Positions 33,310 to 41,546 of a stretch of DNA of 64,000 nucleotides are shown piece by piece. The translations under genes were made by a program, and so were the position numbers. The notes beneath the pieces are model-generated. The model was not told the origin of the DNA, made no database searches, and was given only the letters and a program-made list of their open reading frames with translations. Source of the stretch: Phycisphaerales bacterium. GTDB taxonomy: Bacteria; Planctomycetota; Phycisphaerae; Phycisphaerales; UBA1924. Where the stretch lies: positions 1 to 64,000 of the forward strand of contig JABWBB010000004.1 of assembly GCA_013360675.1 (NCBI GenBank). Direction: 5' to 3'. The first letter of the stretch is position 1. Each line of letters starts with the position of its first letter.

Positions 33310-35418
33310 GTGCAGGAGGCGACGGACATCCTCGGCCCCGACGGGCCCATCGCGCGCGCGCTCGGGGGCGACTTTGAGTCACGCCATGAGCAGGGGCGGA
33401 TGGCCCAGGGCGTCGCCCAGGCGATGGAGGACCGCTCGCATCTCGTGGTCGAGGCGGGCACGGGCGTGGGCAAGAGTTTCGCCTACCTGGTGCCGGCGAT
33501 CCTGCGTTGCCTGCGCAAGGGCGAGCGGGTGGTCGTAGCGACCAACACGATCTCGCTCCAGGAGCAACTCGTCGAGAAGGACATCCCGCTGCTGCGGCGT
33601 GTGCTGGGCGAGGAGGCCACCGAGGGGCTGACCATCGAGGGGCGATCGCCGACGCTGCGCGTGGCGCTGGTGAAGGGGCGGGGGAACTATCTCTCGGTGC
33701 GGCGGCTGAAGCTCGCCTCGCAGCGCCAGGACAAGATCCTGGCCGACCGGGCGGCGCGCGAGAGTCTGCACGCGATCGAGGACTGGGCGTATGCGACGAC
33801 GGATGGGACGCTGTCGACCCTGCCGCCGCTGGCGCGGATGGGCGTGTGGGACAAGGTGCAGTCGGACTCGGGCAACTGCATGGGGCGCCGGTGCCCGACG
33901 TACGAGCAGTGTTTTTATCAGCGGGCGCGGCGCGAGATGGAGCAGGCCAACCTGCTGATCTGCAATCACGCGCTGTTCTTTTCGGATCTGGCGCTGCGCG
34001 GGCAGGAGGCGGGGTTTCTGCCGGCGTACGACCACGTGATCCTGGACGAGGCGCACAACGTCGAGGACGTGGCGAGCGAGCACTTTGGGCTGAGTCTGGC
34101 CGAGGGGCGTGTGGCGCACCTGCTCAACACGCTGTACCAGTCGCGGAGCGGCAAGGGGTATCTGGCGCAGCTGGGACTGCTGTCGGGCGATGCGGGATCG
34201 GTCGAGCGGGCGATCGCGCTGGTGGAGCAGGCGCATGATGCATCGCGAGCGTTCTTCGAGGAGGTGGGCGACCTGGTCAGCCGGCCTCGCGAGGAGAGCG
34301 CGTGGCACCGGCCCGAGGCCGGCAGCGTGCGGATCAATGACGAGGGGGCGGTCACGAACGTGCTCACCCCGGTGATGCGTGAACTGTCGCTGCGCCTCAA
34401 GGGTTTGAAGGAAGCGGCGAAGGTGGACGCAGACCGGTACGAGCTCAACGCCTTTGCGATCCGGGCCGAGATGATCGCGCAGGAGGCGCAGACGCTGGTC
34501 AGCCGCGGGCTGGGGGGGTATGTCTACTGGGCCGAGGTGGGGGGCGAAGAGAGCGCCTTCCGCGGGTCGCGCAAGGTGACGCTGGCCTGCTCGCCCATCG
34601 AGGTGGCGCCGCTCCTCAAGGAACGCCTGTTTTCCAAGGAGTTCAGCGTGGTGCTCACGAGCGCGACGCTCTCGACGCGGCGGGTGTCGGCGGGCGAGAG
34701 TACCGAATCGAGCGAGACGGCCTTCGCGCACACGCTGGCCCGCCTGGGGTGCGAGGGGGCACGCACGCTGCAGCTGGGCAGCCCCTTCGATTTCGCCTCG
34801 CAGATGGAGTTCTACATCGACCCGTGCGACGTGGATGGGCCCCAGGGGCAGGGGCGCGGCGGGGGGCGGGGGTATGCGCAGGCGCTGAGCGAGCGCATCC
34901 TCAAGCACGTCAAGGCCACGCAGGGGGGCGCGTTCGTGCTGTTCACCAGTTTCGCGTCGCTCAACGCGGTGGCGGCGGAACTGGCCGGGCCGCTGGCGGC
35001 CCTGGGCATGCCGCTGCTGGCGCAGGGGCGCGATGGATCACGGGCGCAGATCTTGGCGCGGTTTCGCGAGAATGAATCGAGCGTGCTGCTGGGGGCATCG
35101 AGTTTCTGGCAGGGGGTCGACGTGCGCGGGCGCGGTTTGCGCAACGTGATCATCACGAAACTGCCCTTCGACCCGCCCGACCGCCCCATCACGCAGGCGC
35201 GGCATGAACTGATGGAATCACGCGGGCAGAACCCCTTCAACGAGGATTCGCTGCCGCGGGCCATCATCCGGTTCAAGCAGGGGCTGGGGCGGCTGATCCG
35301 GTCGAAATCGGATTGGGGTCGCGTGGTCGTGCTCGATGGACGGCTGCTCACCGCGCGGTACGCCAAGCGGTTCCTTGCGGCTCTGCCCGACGGGGTTGAG
35401 ATCATTCGTGAAGCATGA
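33310..35418 (+). CDS. DinG/YoaA-type ATP-dependent DNA helicase
   Basis: This 702-residue superfamily 2 helicase unwinds DNA 5' to 3' and is linked to resolution of replication blocks and R-loops. Walker A is EAGTGVGKSFAYL and Walker B is DEAHNVED. Between them four cysteines (NCMGRRCPTYEQC, then LLICNHALFF) match the 4Fe-4S cluster of the DinG/XPD group. C-terminal motifs include ASSFWQGVDVRG and QGLGRLIRSKSDWG. There is no N-terminal exonuclease domain, so it is DinG/YoaA-like and not the exonuclease-fused type. It is followed, with a four-base overlap, by a small DUF protein. Confidence 0.9.
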   Translation: MQEATDILGPDGPIARALGGDFESRHEQGRMAQGVAQAMEDRSHLVVEAGTGVGKSFAYLVPAILRCLRKGERVVVATNTISLQEQLVEKDIPLLRRVLGEEATEGLTIEGRSPTLRVALVKGRGNYLSVRRLKLASQRQDKILADRAARESLHAIEDWAYATTDGTLSTLPPLARMGVWDKVQSDSGNCMGRRCPTYEQCFYQRARREMEQANLLICNHALFFSDLALRGQEAGFLPAYDHVILDEAHNVEDVASEHFGLSLAEGRVAHLLNTLYQSRSGKGYLAQLGLLSGDAGSVERAIALVEQAHDASRAFFEEVGDLVSRPREESAWHRPEAGSVRINDEGAVTNVLTPVMRELSLRLKGLKEAAKVDADRYELNAFAIRAEMIAQEAQTLVSRGLGGYVYWAEVGGEESAFRGSRKVTLACSPIEVAPLLKERLFSKEFSVVLTSATLSTRRVSAGESTESSETAFAHTLARLGCEGARTLQLGSPFDFASQMEFYIDPCDVDGPQGQGRGGGRGYAQALSERILKHVKATQGGAFVLFTSFASLNAVAAELAGPLAALGMPLLAQGRDGSRAQILARFRENESSVLLGASSFWQGVDVRGRGLRNVIITKLPFDPPDRPITQARHELMESRGQNPFNEDSLPRAIIRFKQGLGRLIRSKSDWGRVVVLDGRLLTARYAKRFLAALPDGVEIIREA

Positions 35419-36098
35419 GTGTGGATCCGGGAGATCGCATGGCCAGGAAACCCAAGGCGATGTTTGATGTCCACCCCAGCGTGGCGATCGTGCAGGAATG
35501 GGTGGCGGGGCTGAAGGACAAGACAGGGCGTTCGCTCGAGCAATGGCTGGCGAGCATCCGGCGCGAGAAGCACAAGGACGAGAAAGCCGCCCGGGCGTGG
35601 CTCGTGAGCAAGCATGGCCTGGGCACGTACAACGCGCTGTGGCTGGCGCAGCGTGCCTTCGCCAAGGACATGTCGCTGATGGACGATGACCCCGAGCGGT
35701 ACCTGTCGCTCGCGCCCAAGTATGTCGATGAGCAGTACGAGGGGAAGCGCGGGGCGCTGCGCCCGATCTTCGAGCGGGTGGTGAAGGCGGGTCGCTCGCT
35801 GGGGAAGGACGTGAAGGTGTGTCCGTGCAAGACGATCGTGCCGCTCTATCGCGAGCATGTCTTTGCGCAGATCAAGCCCACGACGAACACGCGCGTGGAC
35901 CTGGGGCTGGCGCTGGGGGCGCTGGTCAAGAAGGGGACGACACTGCCCGAGCAACTGATCGACACGGGCGGGTTCGAGAAGAAGGACCGGATCACCCACC
36001 GGGTCGCGCTGACAAGCCCCGAGCAGGTCGACGAGTTCGTCGAGCGATGGCTGAAGAAGGCGTACGACCTGGACGTCCCCCGGGTTTCTGCCCGGTGA
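35415..36098 (+). CDS. DUF4287/DUF5655 domain protein
   Basis: This 227-residue soluble protein has two parts. The first 75 residues (TGRSLEQWLASIRREK and KAARAWLVSKHGLGTYNA) correspond to DUF4287, and the second part (ALRPIFERVVKAGRSLG to VDEFVERWLKKAYD) to DUF5655, which includes the conserved KTIVPLYREHVFAQIKPT stretch. Both domains commonly occur together in bacteria and have no established biochemical role. The ATG overlaps the helicase stop by four bases, so it is probably translated with it. An ATG at 35439 is a possible alternative start. No membrane or export signal is present. Confidence 0.8.
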   Translation: MSVDPGDRMARKPKAMFDVHPSVAIVQEWVAGLKDKTGRSLEQWLASIRREKHKDEKAARAWLVSKHGLGTYNALWLAQRAFAKDMSLMDDDPERYLSLAPKYVDEQYEGKRGALRPIFERVVKAGRSLGKDVKVCPCKTIVPLYREHVFAQIKPTTNTRVDLGLALGALVKKGTTLPEQLIDTGGFEKKDRITHRVALTSPEQVDEFVERWLKKAYDLDVPRVSAR

Positions 36099-36183
36099 TT
36101 AGGCGTGCTTGGATGAAGGTTGGTATGCTCGGGGTCTACCGTAGAACCAGCGCCCACACGCGGCGTGCAGGAGGCCTCAATCG

Positions 36184-37623
36184 ATGCTTGGACGGATCTT
36201 CAAGGCGTACGACATCCGCGGGACGTATCCCGACCTTCTGAATGATCACATGGCGTGGCAGATCGGGTTTGGGGCGGGGAAATACCTGATCGGCGCCGCC
36301 GCCGCCGCGGGCGATACCACGCCCATGATGCGCAACGTGGTGGTCGGCCGCGATATGCGTACGTCGTCGCCGGTGCTGGCCAAACAGTTGATCCTGGGGC
36401 TCAATGAGTTCGGCGCGGACGTGATCGACGTGGGCATGGTCGACACCTCGATGATCTATTTCGCGGTGAACCACCTCGACTGCGCGGGCGGGGTGATGGT
36501 GACGGCGAGCCACAACCCGCCCAACTACAACGGGTTCAAGGTCTCGGGCCGCAAGGCCAAGCCCGTGGGCGAGGCGACGGGCCTGGCCGACATCCGCAAG
36601 CACGCGGCGATGGTCGACAAGGCGATGATCCAGAAAGATGGCGGGCGCGTTGATGTGCGCGACCTCTGGCCCGCGTACACGCGGCACGTGCGGTCGTTCC
36701 TCGACACGGGCGGGGCGAACCTCAAGATTGTGATCGACGCGTCGAACGGCATGGCGGGCACGATGATCCCCAAGATCTTCGGCAAGGTCTCCTCGATGGG
36801 GGCGGCGCCCGGGCTCGAGATCATCGAGATCAACTTCGAGAACACCAAGGGCGTGTTTGCGCACGAGCCCAACCCGCTGGTCGCCGCCAACCTGCGCCAG
36901 ACGCAAGAAGCAGTGCTGCGCGAAAAGGCGCACGTGGGCTTCTGCTACGACGGCGACGCCGACCGCTGCATGGTGATCGACGAGAAGGGCAACGCCGTCG
37001 GGTGCGACCTGCTGACGGGGCTGCTGGCCAAGCGGTTCTTGGCGCAGTCGCCCGGGGCGGCGGTCTGCTACGACCTTCGTTCGACCAAGGCGGTGGCGGA
37101 AGAGGTGAGCAAGGCGGGCGGGCGTGCTGTGCGATGCCGCGTGGGCCACGTCTTCATGAAGCAGGCGATGGCCGAGCAGGGAGCCTGCTTCGGGGGTGAA
37201 CTCTCGGGGCACTTCTACTTCCGCGACAACTTCAACGCCGACTCGGGCGCGATCGCGATGTGCTCGGTGCTCTCGATGCTGGCCAAGAGCGGGAAGACCA
37301 TGAGCCAGTTGATTTCCCCCATCGCACGCTATGTGCAGTCGGGCGAGATCAACTTCCAGATCGAGGACAAGGACGGGGCGATGCGCGCCATCCTCGAGGC
37401 CTTCGGCCCCGAGTCATCCTACCAGGGCGAGGTGGACGAACTCGACGGCGTGACCATCGACTGCTTCTCCAAGTCGGGCGCGAAGGGTGGCTGGTGGTGC
37501 AACGTGCGCAAGAGCAACACCGAGCCGCTGCTGCGCCTCAACATGGAGGCCCGCGACCGCAAGATTCTCGACAAGATGATCGAGACGATCGCGCCGATGC
37601 TGGGCACCCGGGTCGATCACTAG
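36184..37623 (+). CDS. Phosphomannomutase/phosphoglucomutase
   Basis: This 479-residue enzyme interconverts hexose 1- and 6-phosphates. The catalytic serine lies in TASHNPPNYNGFK (residue about 107), the metal loop is YDGDADRCM (about 256), the sugar-binding loop is GGELSGHFYF (about 340), and the phosphate-binding end contains RKSNTEPLLRLNMEA. Whether glucose or mannose is preferred cannot be read with certainty; the GGELSGH loop fits the PMM/PGM group. It could supply sugar nucleotides for the exopolysaccharide locus at 51-64 kb. AGGAGG (36169-36174) is nine bases before the ATG, and a TATGCT hexamer at 36124 may be the -10, giving a leader of some 50 bases. Confidence 0.92.
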   Translation: MLGRIFKAYDIRGTYPDLLNDHMAWQIGFGAGKYLIGAAAAAGDTTPMMRNVVVGRDMRTSSPVLAKQLILGLNEFGADVIDVGMVDTSMIYFAVNHLDCAGGVMVTASHNPPNYNGFKVSGRKAKPVGEATGLADIRKHAAMVDKAMIQKDGGRVDVRDLWPAYTRHVRSFLDTGGANLKIVIDASNGMAGTMIPKIFGKVSSMGAAPGLEIIEINFENTKGVFAHEPNPLVAANLRQTQEAVLREKAHVGFCYDGDADRCMVIDEKGNAVGCDLLTGLLAKRFLAQSPGAAVCYDLRSTKAVAEEVSKAGGRAVRCRVGHVFMKQAMAEQGACFGGELSGHFYFRDNFNADSGAIAMCSVLSMLAKSGKTMSQLISPIARYVQSGEINFQIEDKDGAMRAILEAFGPESSYQGEVDELDGVTIDCFSKSGAKGGWWCNVRKSNTEPLLRLNMEARDRKILDKMIETIAPMLGTRVDH

Positions 37624-37632
37624 GACCGACGC

Positions 37633-39171
37633 ATGACCCCCTCGGATTTCCTCGAGCGTCACGGGCTGGCGGAGAACCCCTTCCGCGGGGAGGAGGCCCG
37701 GTGCGACGACGTCTTTGCGCGCATGGGCGGGGCGGATTCGACCGCCGACCCGCACGGCGTGCACCACGCCGATTTCGAGAAGATCGCCGGCGACCTGCGT
37801 CGCCCGTCGAGTTCGGTGGTCTTCGGCGAGAAGGGCGCGGGCAAGACCGCGATCCGATTGCAGCTCGAGCGGCGTATCGCCGGGTTCAACAAAGCCAACC
37901 CCGACCGCAAGGTCCTGCTGATCCCGCACGACGATCTCAACGCGCTGCTCGATCGCGTGCACGAACGCACGCCGGGCAAGAGTGTGCTCGAATCGCTCCA
38001 GCAGGTGCGGCTGGTGGATCATGTCGACGCGGTCCTGCACGCGGTAACGCCGCGGGTGATCGATGCGGTCCTCGACCGGCGGCTGTCGCCCGAGATCGAT
38101 CTGGGCGATGATCCACGCAAGACGCTCCGCAAGGCGGAGGCGAGCGTGCGCCACGATCTGCTGCTGCTCCAGGCGGTGTACGACCGGGCGGAGCAGGCCC
38201 CGCTGCGCACGCGGATGCTGCGGCGAACCCTGCGCGTGGGGGCTTCACGCGGGCGCCTGATGGCGGGCGTTCTGGCGGTGGTGGCGCCGCTGGGCATCGC
38301 CGGCGGCGCGTCGCTCTTCTACACCTACGCGCCCGAAGACTGGCGCACGCCCACGGCGATTCTCGCGCTGGCGGGGGTGATCGCGGTATACCTGCTTTAT
38401 TTGTTATGGCTGGTGTGGGGCGAGGGATTCCTGCTTCGACGCCCGGGCCGTCGCCTGCGCCGCCAGGTGCGGGTGATTGCGCGGGCCGAGGCGTCGTATG
38501 CGGCGTCGCTGCGGCTGCTGCCGCGGGCAAGCCGCGATGCTTCGATCCTGCCCATGACCGACTCGGACGAGGCCCGCTACGCGATGCTCGATCGCCTGTG
38601 GCGCGTGCTGGCGGCGTTTGGCTATGCCGGGGGCGTGCTCGTCGTGGACCGCGTCGACGAGCCCACGCTCGTCAGCGGTGACCCCGACAAGATGCGCGCG
38701 GTAATCTGGCCGATGATGAACAACAAGTTCCTCCAGCAGCCGCGGCTGGGCGTCAAAATGCTCCTGCCCGTCGAGCTGCGGCACGCGCTCTTCCGCGAAT
38801 CGAGCGCCTTCTTCCAGGAGGCCCGCCTCGACAAGCAGAACATGATCGAACGCCTCGAATGGACGGGGCCGATGCTCTACGACCTGTGCGAGGCGAGGCT
38901 CGCGGCCTGCGCCAAACCGGGCACCGCCGGGCCCACACTGATGGAGCTCTTCGAGCCGGATGTCTCGCGCCAGGATGTGATCGACGCGCTCGACCGCATG
39001 CACCAGCCGCGCGACGCCTTCAAGCTTCTCTACCGGCTGCTGGGCGATCACTGCGCCCAGGTGACGGCGGGCGAGGAACGCTGGCGCATCCCGCGGCACA
39101 CGCTGCAGAATGTGGTGAAGCAGGAGACCGAGCGGCTGTCGCAGTTGTACCGGGGCGTGCGACCGGCCTAG
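37633..39171 (+). CDS. KAP-like membrane P-loop NTPase, unknown function
   Basis: This 512-residue protein opens with GLAENPFRG, the start seen in ExeA-like and other AAA-type ATPases. Walker A is FGEKGAGKTAIRLQLE (about residues 65-80). Two membrane helices (about 209-232 and 240-263) follow, and only then Walker B, AGGVLVVDRVDEP (about 331-342). Membrane helices between Walker A and B are the hallmark of KAP-family NTPases, which organise membrane-associated complexes. The C-terminal third is helical, with a likely sensor region around KMLLPVELRHALF. It lies nine bases after the mutase gene and converges with uvrD. The KAP label is from architecture, not from a database match. Confidence 0.72.
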   Translation: MTPSDFLERHGLAENPFRGEEARCDDVFARMGGADSTADPHGVHHADFEKIAGDLRRPSSSVVFGEKGAGKTAIRLQLERRIAGFNKANPDRKVLLIPHDDLNALLDRVHERTPGKSVLESLQQVRLVDHVDAVLHAVTPRVIDAVLDRRLSPEIDLGDDPRKTLRKAEASVRHDLLLLQAVYDRAEQAPLRTRMLRRTLRVGASRGRLMAGVLAVVAPLGIAGGASLFYTYAPEDWRTPTAILALAGVIAVYLLYLLWLVWGEGFLLRRPGRRLRRQVRVIARAEASYAASLRLLPRASRDASILPMTDSDEARYAMLDRLWRVLAAFGYAGGVLVVDRVDEPTLVSGDPDKMRAVIWPMMNNKFLQQPRLGVKMLLPVELRHALFRESSAFFQEARLDKQNMIERLEWTGPMLYDLCEARLAACAKPGTAGPTLMELFEPDVSRQDVIDALDRMHQPRDAFKLLYRLLGDHCAQVTAGEERWRIPRHTLQNVVKQETERLSQLYRGVRPA

Positions 39172-39177
39172 CCGTGA

Positions 39178-41499
39178 TTACTGCACGCGCGTCAGGCGGG
39201 CATACTCGAGGATGAGGGTCTTGGTGCCGATATCGCGGAATGCGATAACGGCGCGGGCGTTCATACCGCCCGTGATCGACACTACCTCGCCCATGCCAAA
39301 CTGCGGGTGACGCACGCGCGAGCCCACGGGGAATTCGCTGGCGGGCGTGGGCTTGGGCGGCGTGCGGGCGGGAGCGGAGCCGCGACGGATCGTCTTGATG
39401 CGCTGGTCGTGCTCGGCGTGCGGATCTGCCGCGTCGGGGTCGTAGTCTTCGATGCCGGTGTCGACGCCCAGCGAGCGGGTCTGGGCCTGATCGCGCACGG
39501 CGAGGTGTTCATCGGGCAGTTCGCGCAGGAAACGGCTGGGGACGGTGCGTTCCGAGAGCCCCCGGTGCGTGCGGTACAACGCGCTGGTGATGAGCAGGCG
39601 ACGCATCGCGCGGGTGATCCCCACGAACAGCAGGCGGCGTTCCTCCTCCATCGAGGCCTCGGAATCGAACGATCGCATGTGCGGCAGGGTGCCCTCCTCG
39701 GCGCCGATGATCGCGACGGCGTGGAACTCGAGCCCCTTGGCCGCGTGCAGCGTCATCAGCGTGACCGAGCCCTGAGACGGATCGACGGTGTCGGCGTCGG
39801 CGACGAGGGCGACCGACTCGAGGTATGCGCGGAGCATGGCCAGCAGCGGGGGGGTGCCGCCGGGCTCGGCCGAGGGGTCCGCCGTGGCGTCGTACTCCTG
39901 CTCGAACTGGCGTGCGGAACTGACGAGTTCGTCGAGGTTGTCGAGGCGCTGCGCGTCGGCGTCGGACCCGCTGGTGTGGGCCTGGGCCTTGTACATGGTC
40001 TCGAGGCCCGATTCGCGGATGACGCGGTTGACGAGGTCGGCGAGCGAGCCGCTGATCTCGCTGCCCATGAATGTGCCCCCGCCGCTCCACGCGTCGAGCA
40101 GGGCGATGAACCGGGCGATGCCCCCGGCGGCGCGCGACGAGATGCCGGGCAGGCCACTTGATTCACGCAGCGATTCAAGCAGGGGCTCGTCCTGATCGCG
40201 GGCCCAGGCCTGGACCTTCTCGAGGGCGGCGTCGCCGATGCCCCGCGAGGGCGTGTTGATGATCCGCTCGAGCGAGATGTCGTCGGCGGGGTTGGCCACG
40301 ACGCGCAGGTAGGCCAGGGCGTTCTTGATCTCCTCGCGGTCGTAGAACGCCGTGCCCCGCGCGATGGTGTAGGGCACGCCCGCCTGGCGGAACTCATCCT
40401 CGATCACGCGCGAGAAGGCGTTGGTGCGGTAGAAGACGGCGAAGTCTCGCCACGCCGCCCCGTCGGCCTTGAGCGTCGTGAACCAATCCACCACCAGACG
40501 GGCCTCGTGGCGTTCGTCGCGGCAGAGGACGGCGTCGACCCGGTCGCCCCCGGCGCTGCTCGTGAAGAGCGGCTTGTGCTTGCGCCGCGTGTTGTGGCGG
40601 ATCAGTGCATCGGCGACGGCGAGGATGGGCGCGGTGGAGCGGAAGTTCTGCCCCAGTGTGATGACGCGCGCCCCGGGGTAATGCTCCTCGAACTCGAGGA
40701 TGTTCGAGATGTCGGCCCCGCGCCAGCCATAGATCGCCTGGTCGGGGTCTCCAACCACGCAGATGTTGGGCCGCCCCTCGCCCGCGATGAGCGAGGCGAT
40801 GACGAACTGGGCGTGGTTGGTGTCCTGGTATTCGTCGATCATGAGGTAGCGCCAGCGGCCCTGGAGTTCGGCGCGCACCTCGGCGCTGGTCTTGAGCAGG
40901 CGGGCGGTCATCACCAGCAGGTCGTCGAAGTCGACGGCGTTGGCCTTGCGCAGCGCTTGCGAATACGCCGTATAGACCTTGGCGATGTTGCGCTGCGAAA
41001 AATCGATGGCCTGGGCGGCGTAGGCCTCGGCGTCGAGCAGGTCGTTCTTGGCGTTTGAGATCGCCGACAGCACGCTGCGCGGCGGGAAGTTGCTGGTCGA
41101 GAGCCCCGCCGCCGTGATGACCTTCTTCATCAGCGTGGCCTGGTCGCCCGCGTCATAGATCGTGAACTCGGGCTTGAGCCCCGCGTGCGGGGCATACTTG
41201 CGGAGCAGGCGTGCGCACAGCGCGTGAAAGGTGCTGACCGTCAGCCCACGCGTGGCCTGCGATTCGCCCATGAGCGTGTGCACGCGCTCGCGCATCTCGC
41301 CGGCGGCCTTGTTGGTGAAGGTGAGGGCGAGGATCTGCCACGCGGGGATGCCCTGGGCGATGATGTGGGCGATGCGCCGCGTGATGACGCGGGTCTTCCC
41401 GCTTCCCGCCGCCGCAACCACCAGCACGGGCCCCTCGGTAGCGAGAACGGCGTCGCGCTGTGGCGGCGTGAGGTCGTGGAAGAGATCGAGGTCGTCCAT
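39178..41499 (-). CDS. UvrD/PcrA DNA helicase
   Basis: This 773-residue superfamily 1A helicase moves 3' to 5' in nucleotide excision and mismatch repair. Motif Q/I is LTPPQRDAVLATEG then AAAGSGKTRVITRRI. Motif II is LMIDEYQDTNHAQ, motif III VVGDPDQAIYGWRGA, motif IV LGQNFRSTAPIL, motif V VTLMTLHAAKGLEF and motif VI FVGITRAMRRLLI. The C-terminal tail has RVRHPQFGMGEVVSITGG, the small Tudor-like domain of PcrA/UvrD that contacts RNA polymerase. The start at MDDLDLFHDL was chosen because it matches the family; a TTG 39 bases upstream would extend it. It converges with the KAP-like gene. Confidence 0.94.
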   Translation of the reverse strand: MDDLDLFHDLTPPQRDAVLATEGPVLVVAAAGSGKTRVITRRIAHIIAQGIPAWQILALTFTNKAAGEMRERVHTLMGESQATRGLTVSTFHALCARLLRKYAPHAGLKPEFTIYDAGDQATLMKKVITAAGLSTSNFPPRSVLSAISNAKNDLLDAEAYAAQAIDFSQRNIAKVYTAYSQALRKANAVDFDDLLVMTARLLKTSAEVRAELQGRWRYLMIDEYQDTNHAQFVIASLIAGEGRPNICVVGDPDQAIYGWRGADISNILEFEEHYPGARVITLGQNFRSTAPILAVADALIRHNTRRKHKPLFTSSAGGDRVDAVLCRDERHEARLVVDWFTTLKADGAAWRDFAVFYRTNAFSRVIEDEFRQAGVPYTIARGTAFYDREEIKNALAYLRVVANPADDISLERIINTPSRGIGDAALEKVQAWARDQDEPLLESLRESSGLPGISSRAAGGIARFIALLDAWSGGGTFMGSEISGSLADLVNRVIRESGLETMYKAQAHTSGSDADAQRLDNLDELVSSARQFEQEYDATADPSAEPGGTPPLLAMLRAYLESVALVADADTVDPSQGSVTLMTLHAAKGLEFHAVAIIGAEEGTLPHMRSFDSEASMEEERRLLFVGITRAMRRLLITSALYRTHRGLSERTVPSRFLRELPDEHLAVRDQAQTRSLGVDTGIEDYDPDAADPHAEHDQRIKTIRRGSAPARTPPKPTPASEFPVGSRVRHPQFGMGEVVSITGGMNARAVIAFRDIGTKTLILEYARLTRVQ

Positions 41500-41546
41500 G
41501 GCGTATCCCGTACCCCGCGTCGTGCGGGCAAGGGCCAAGGATAGGT

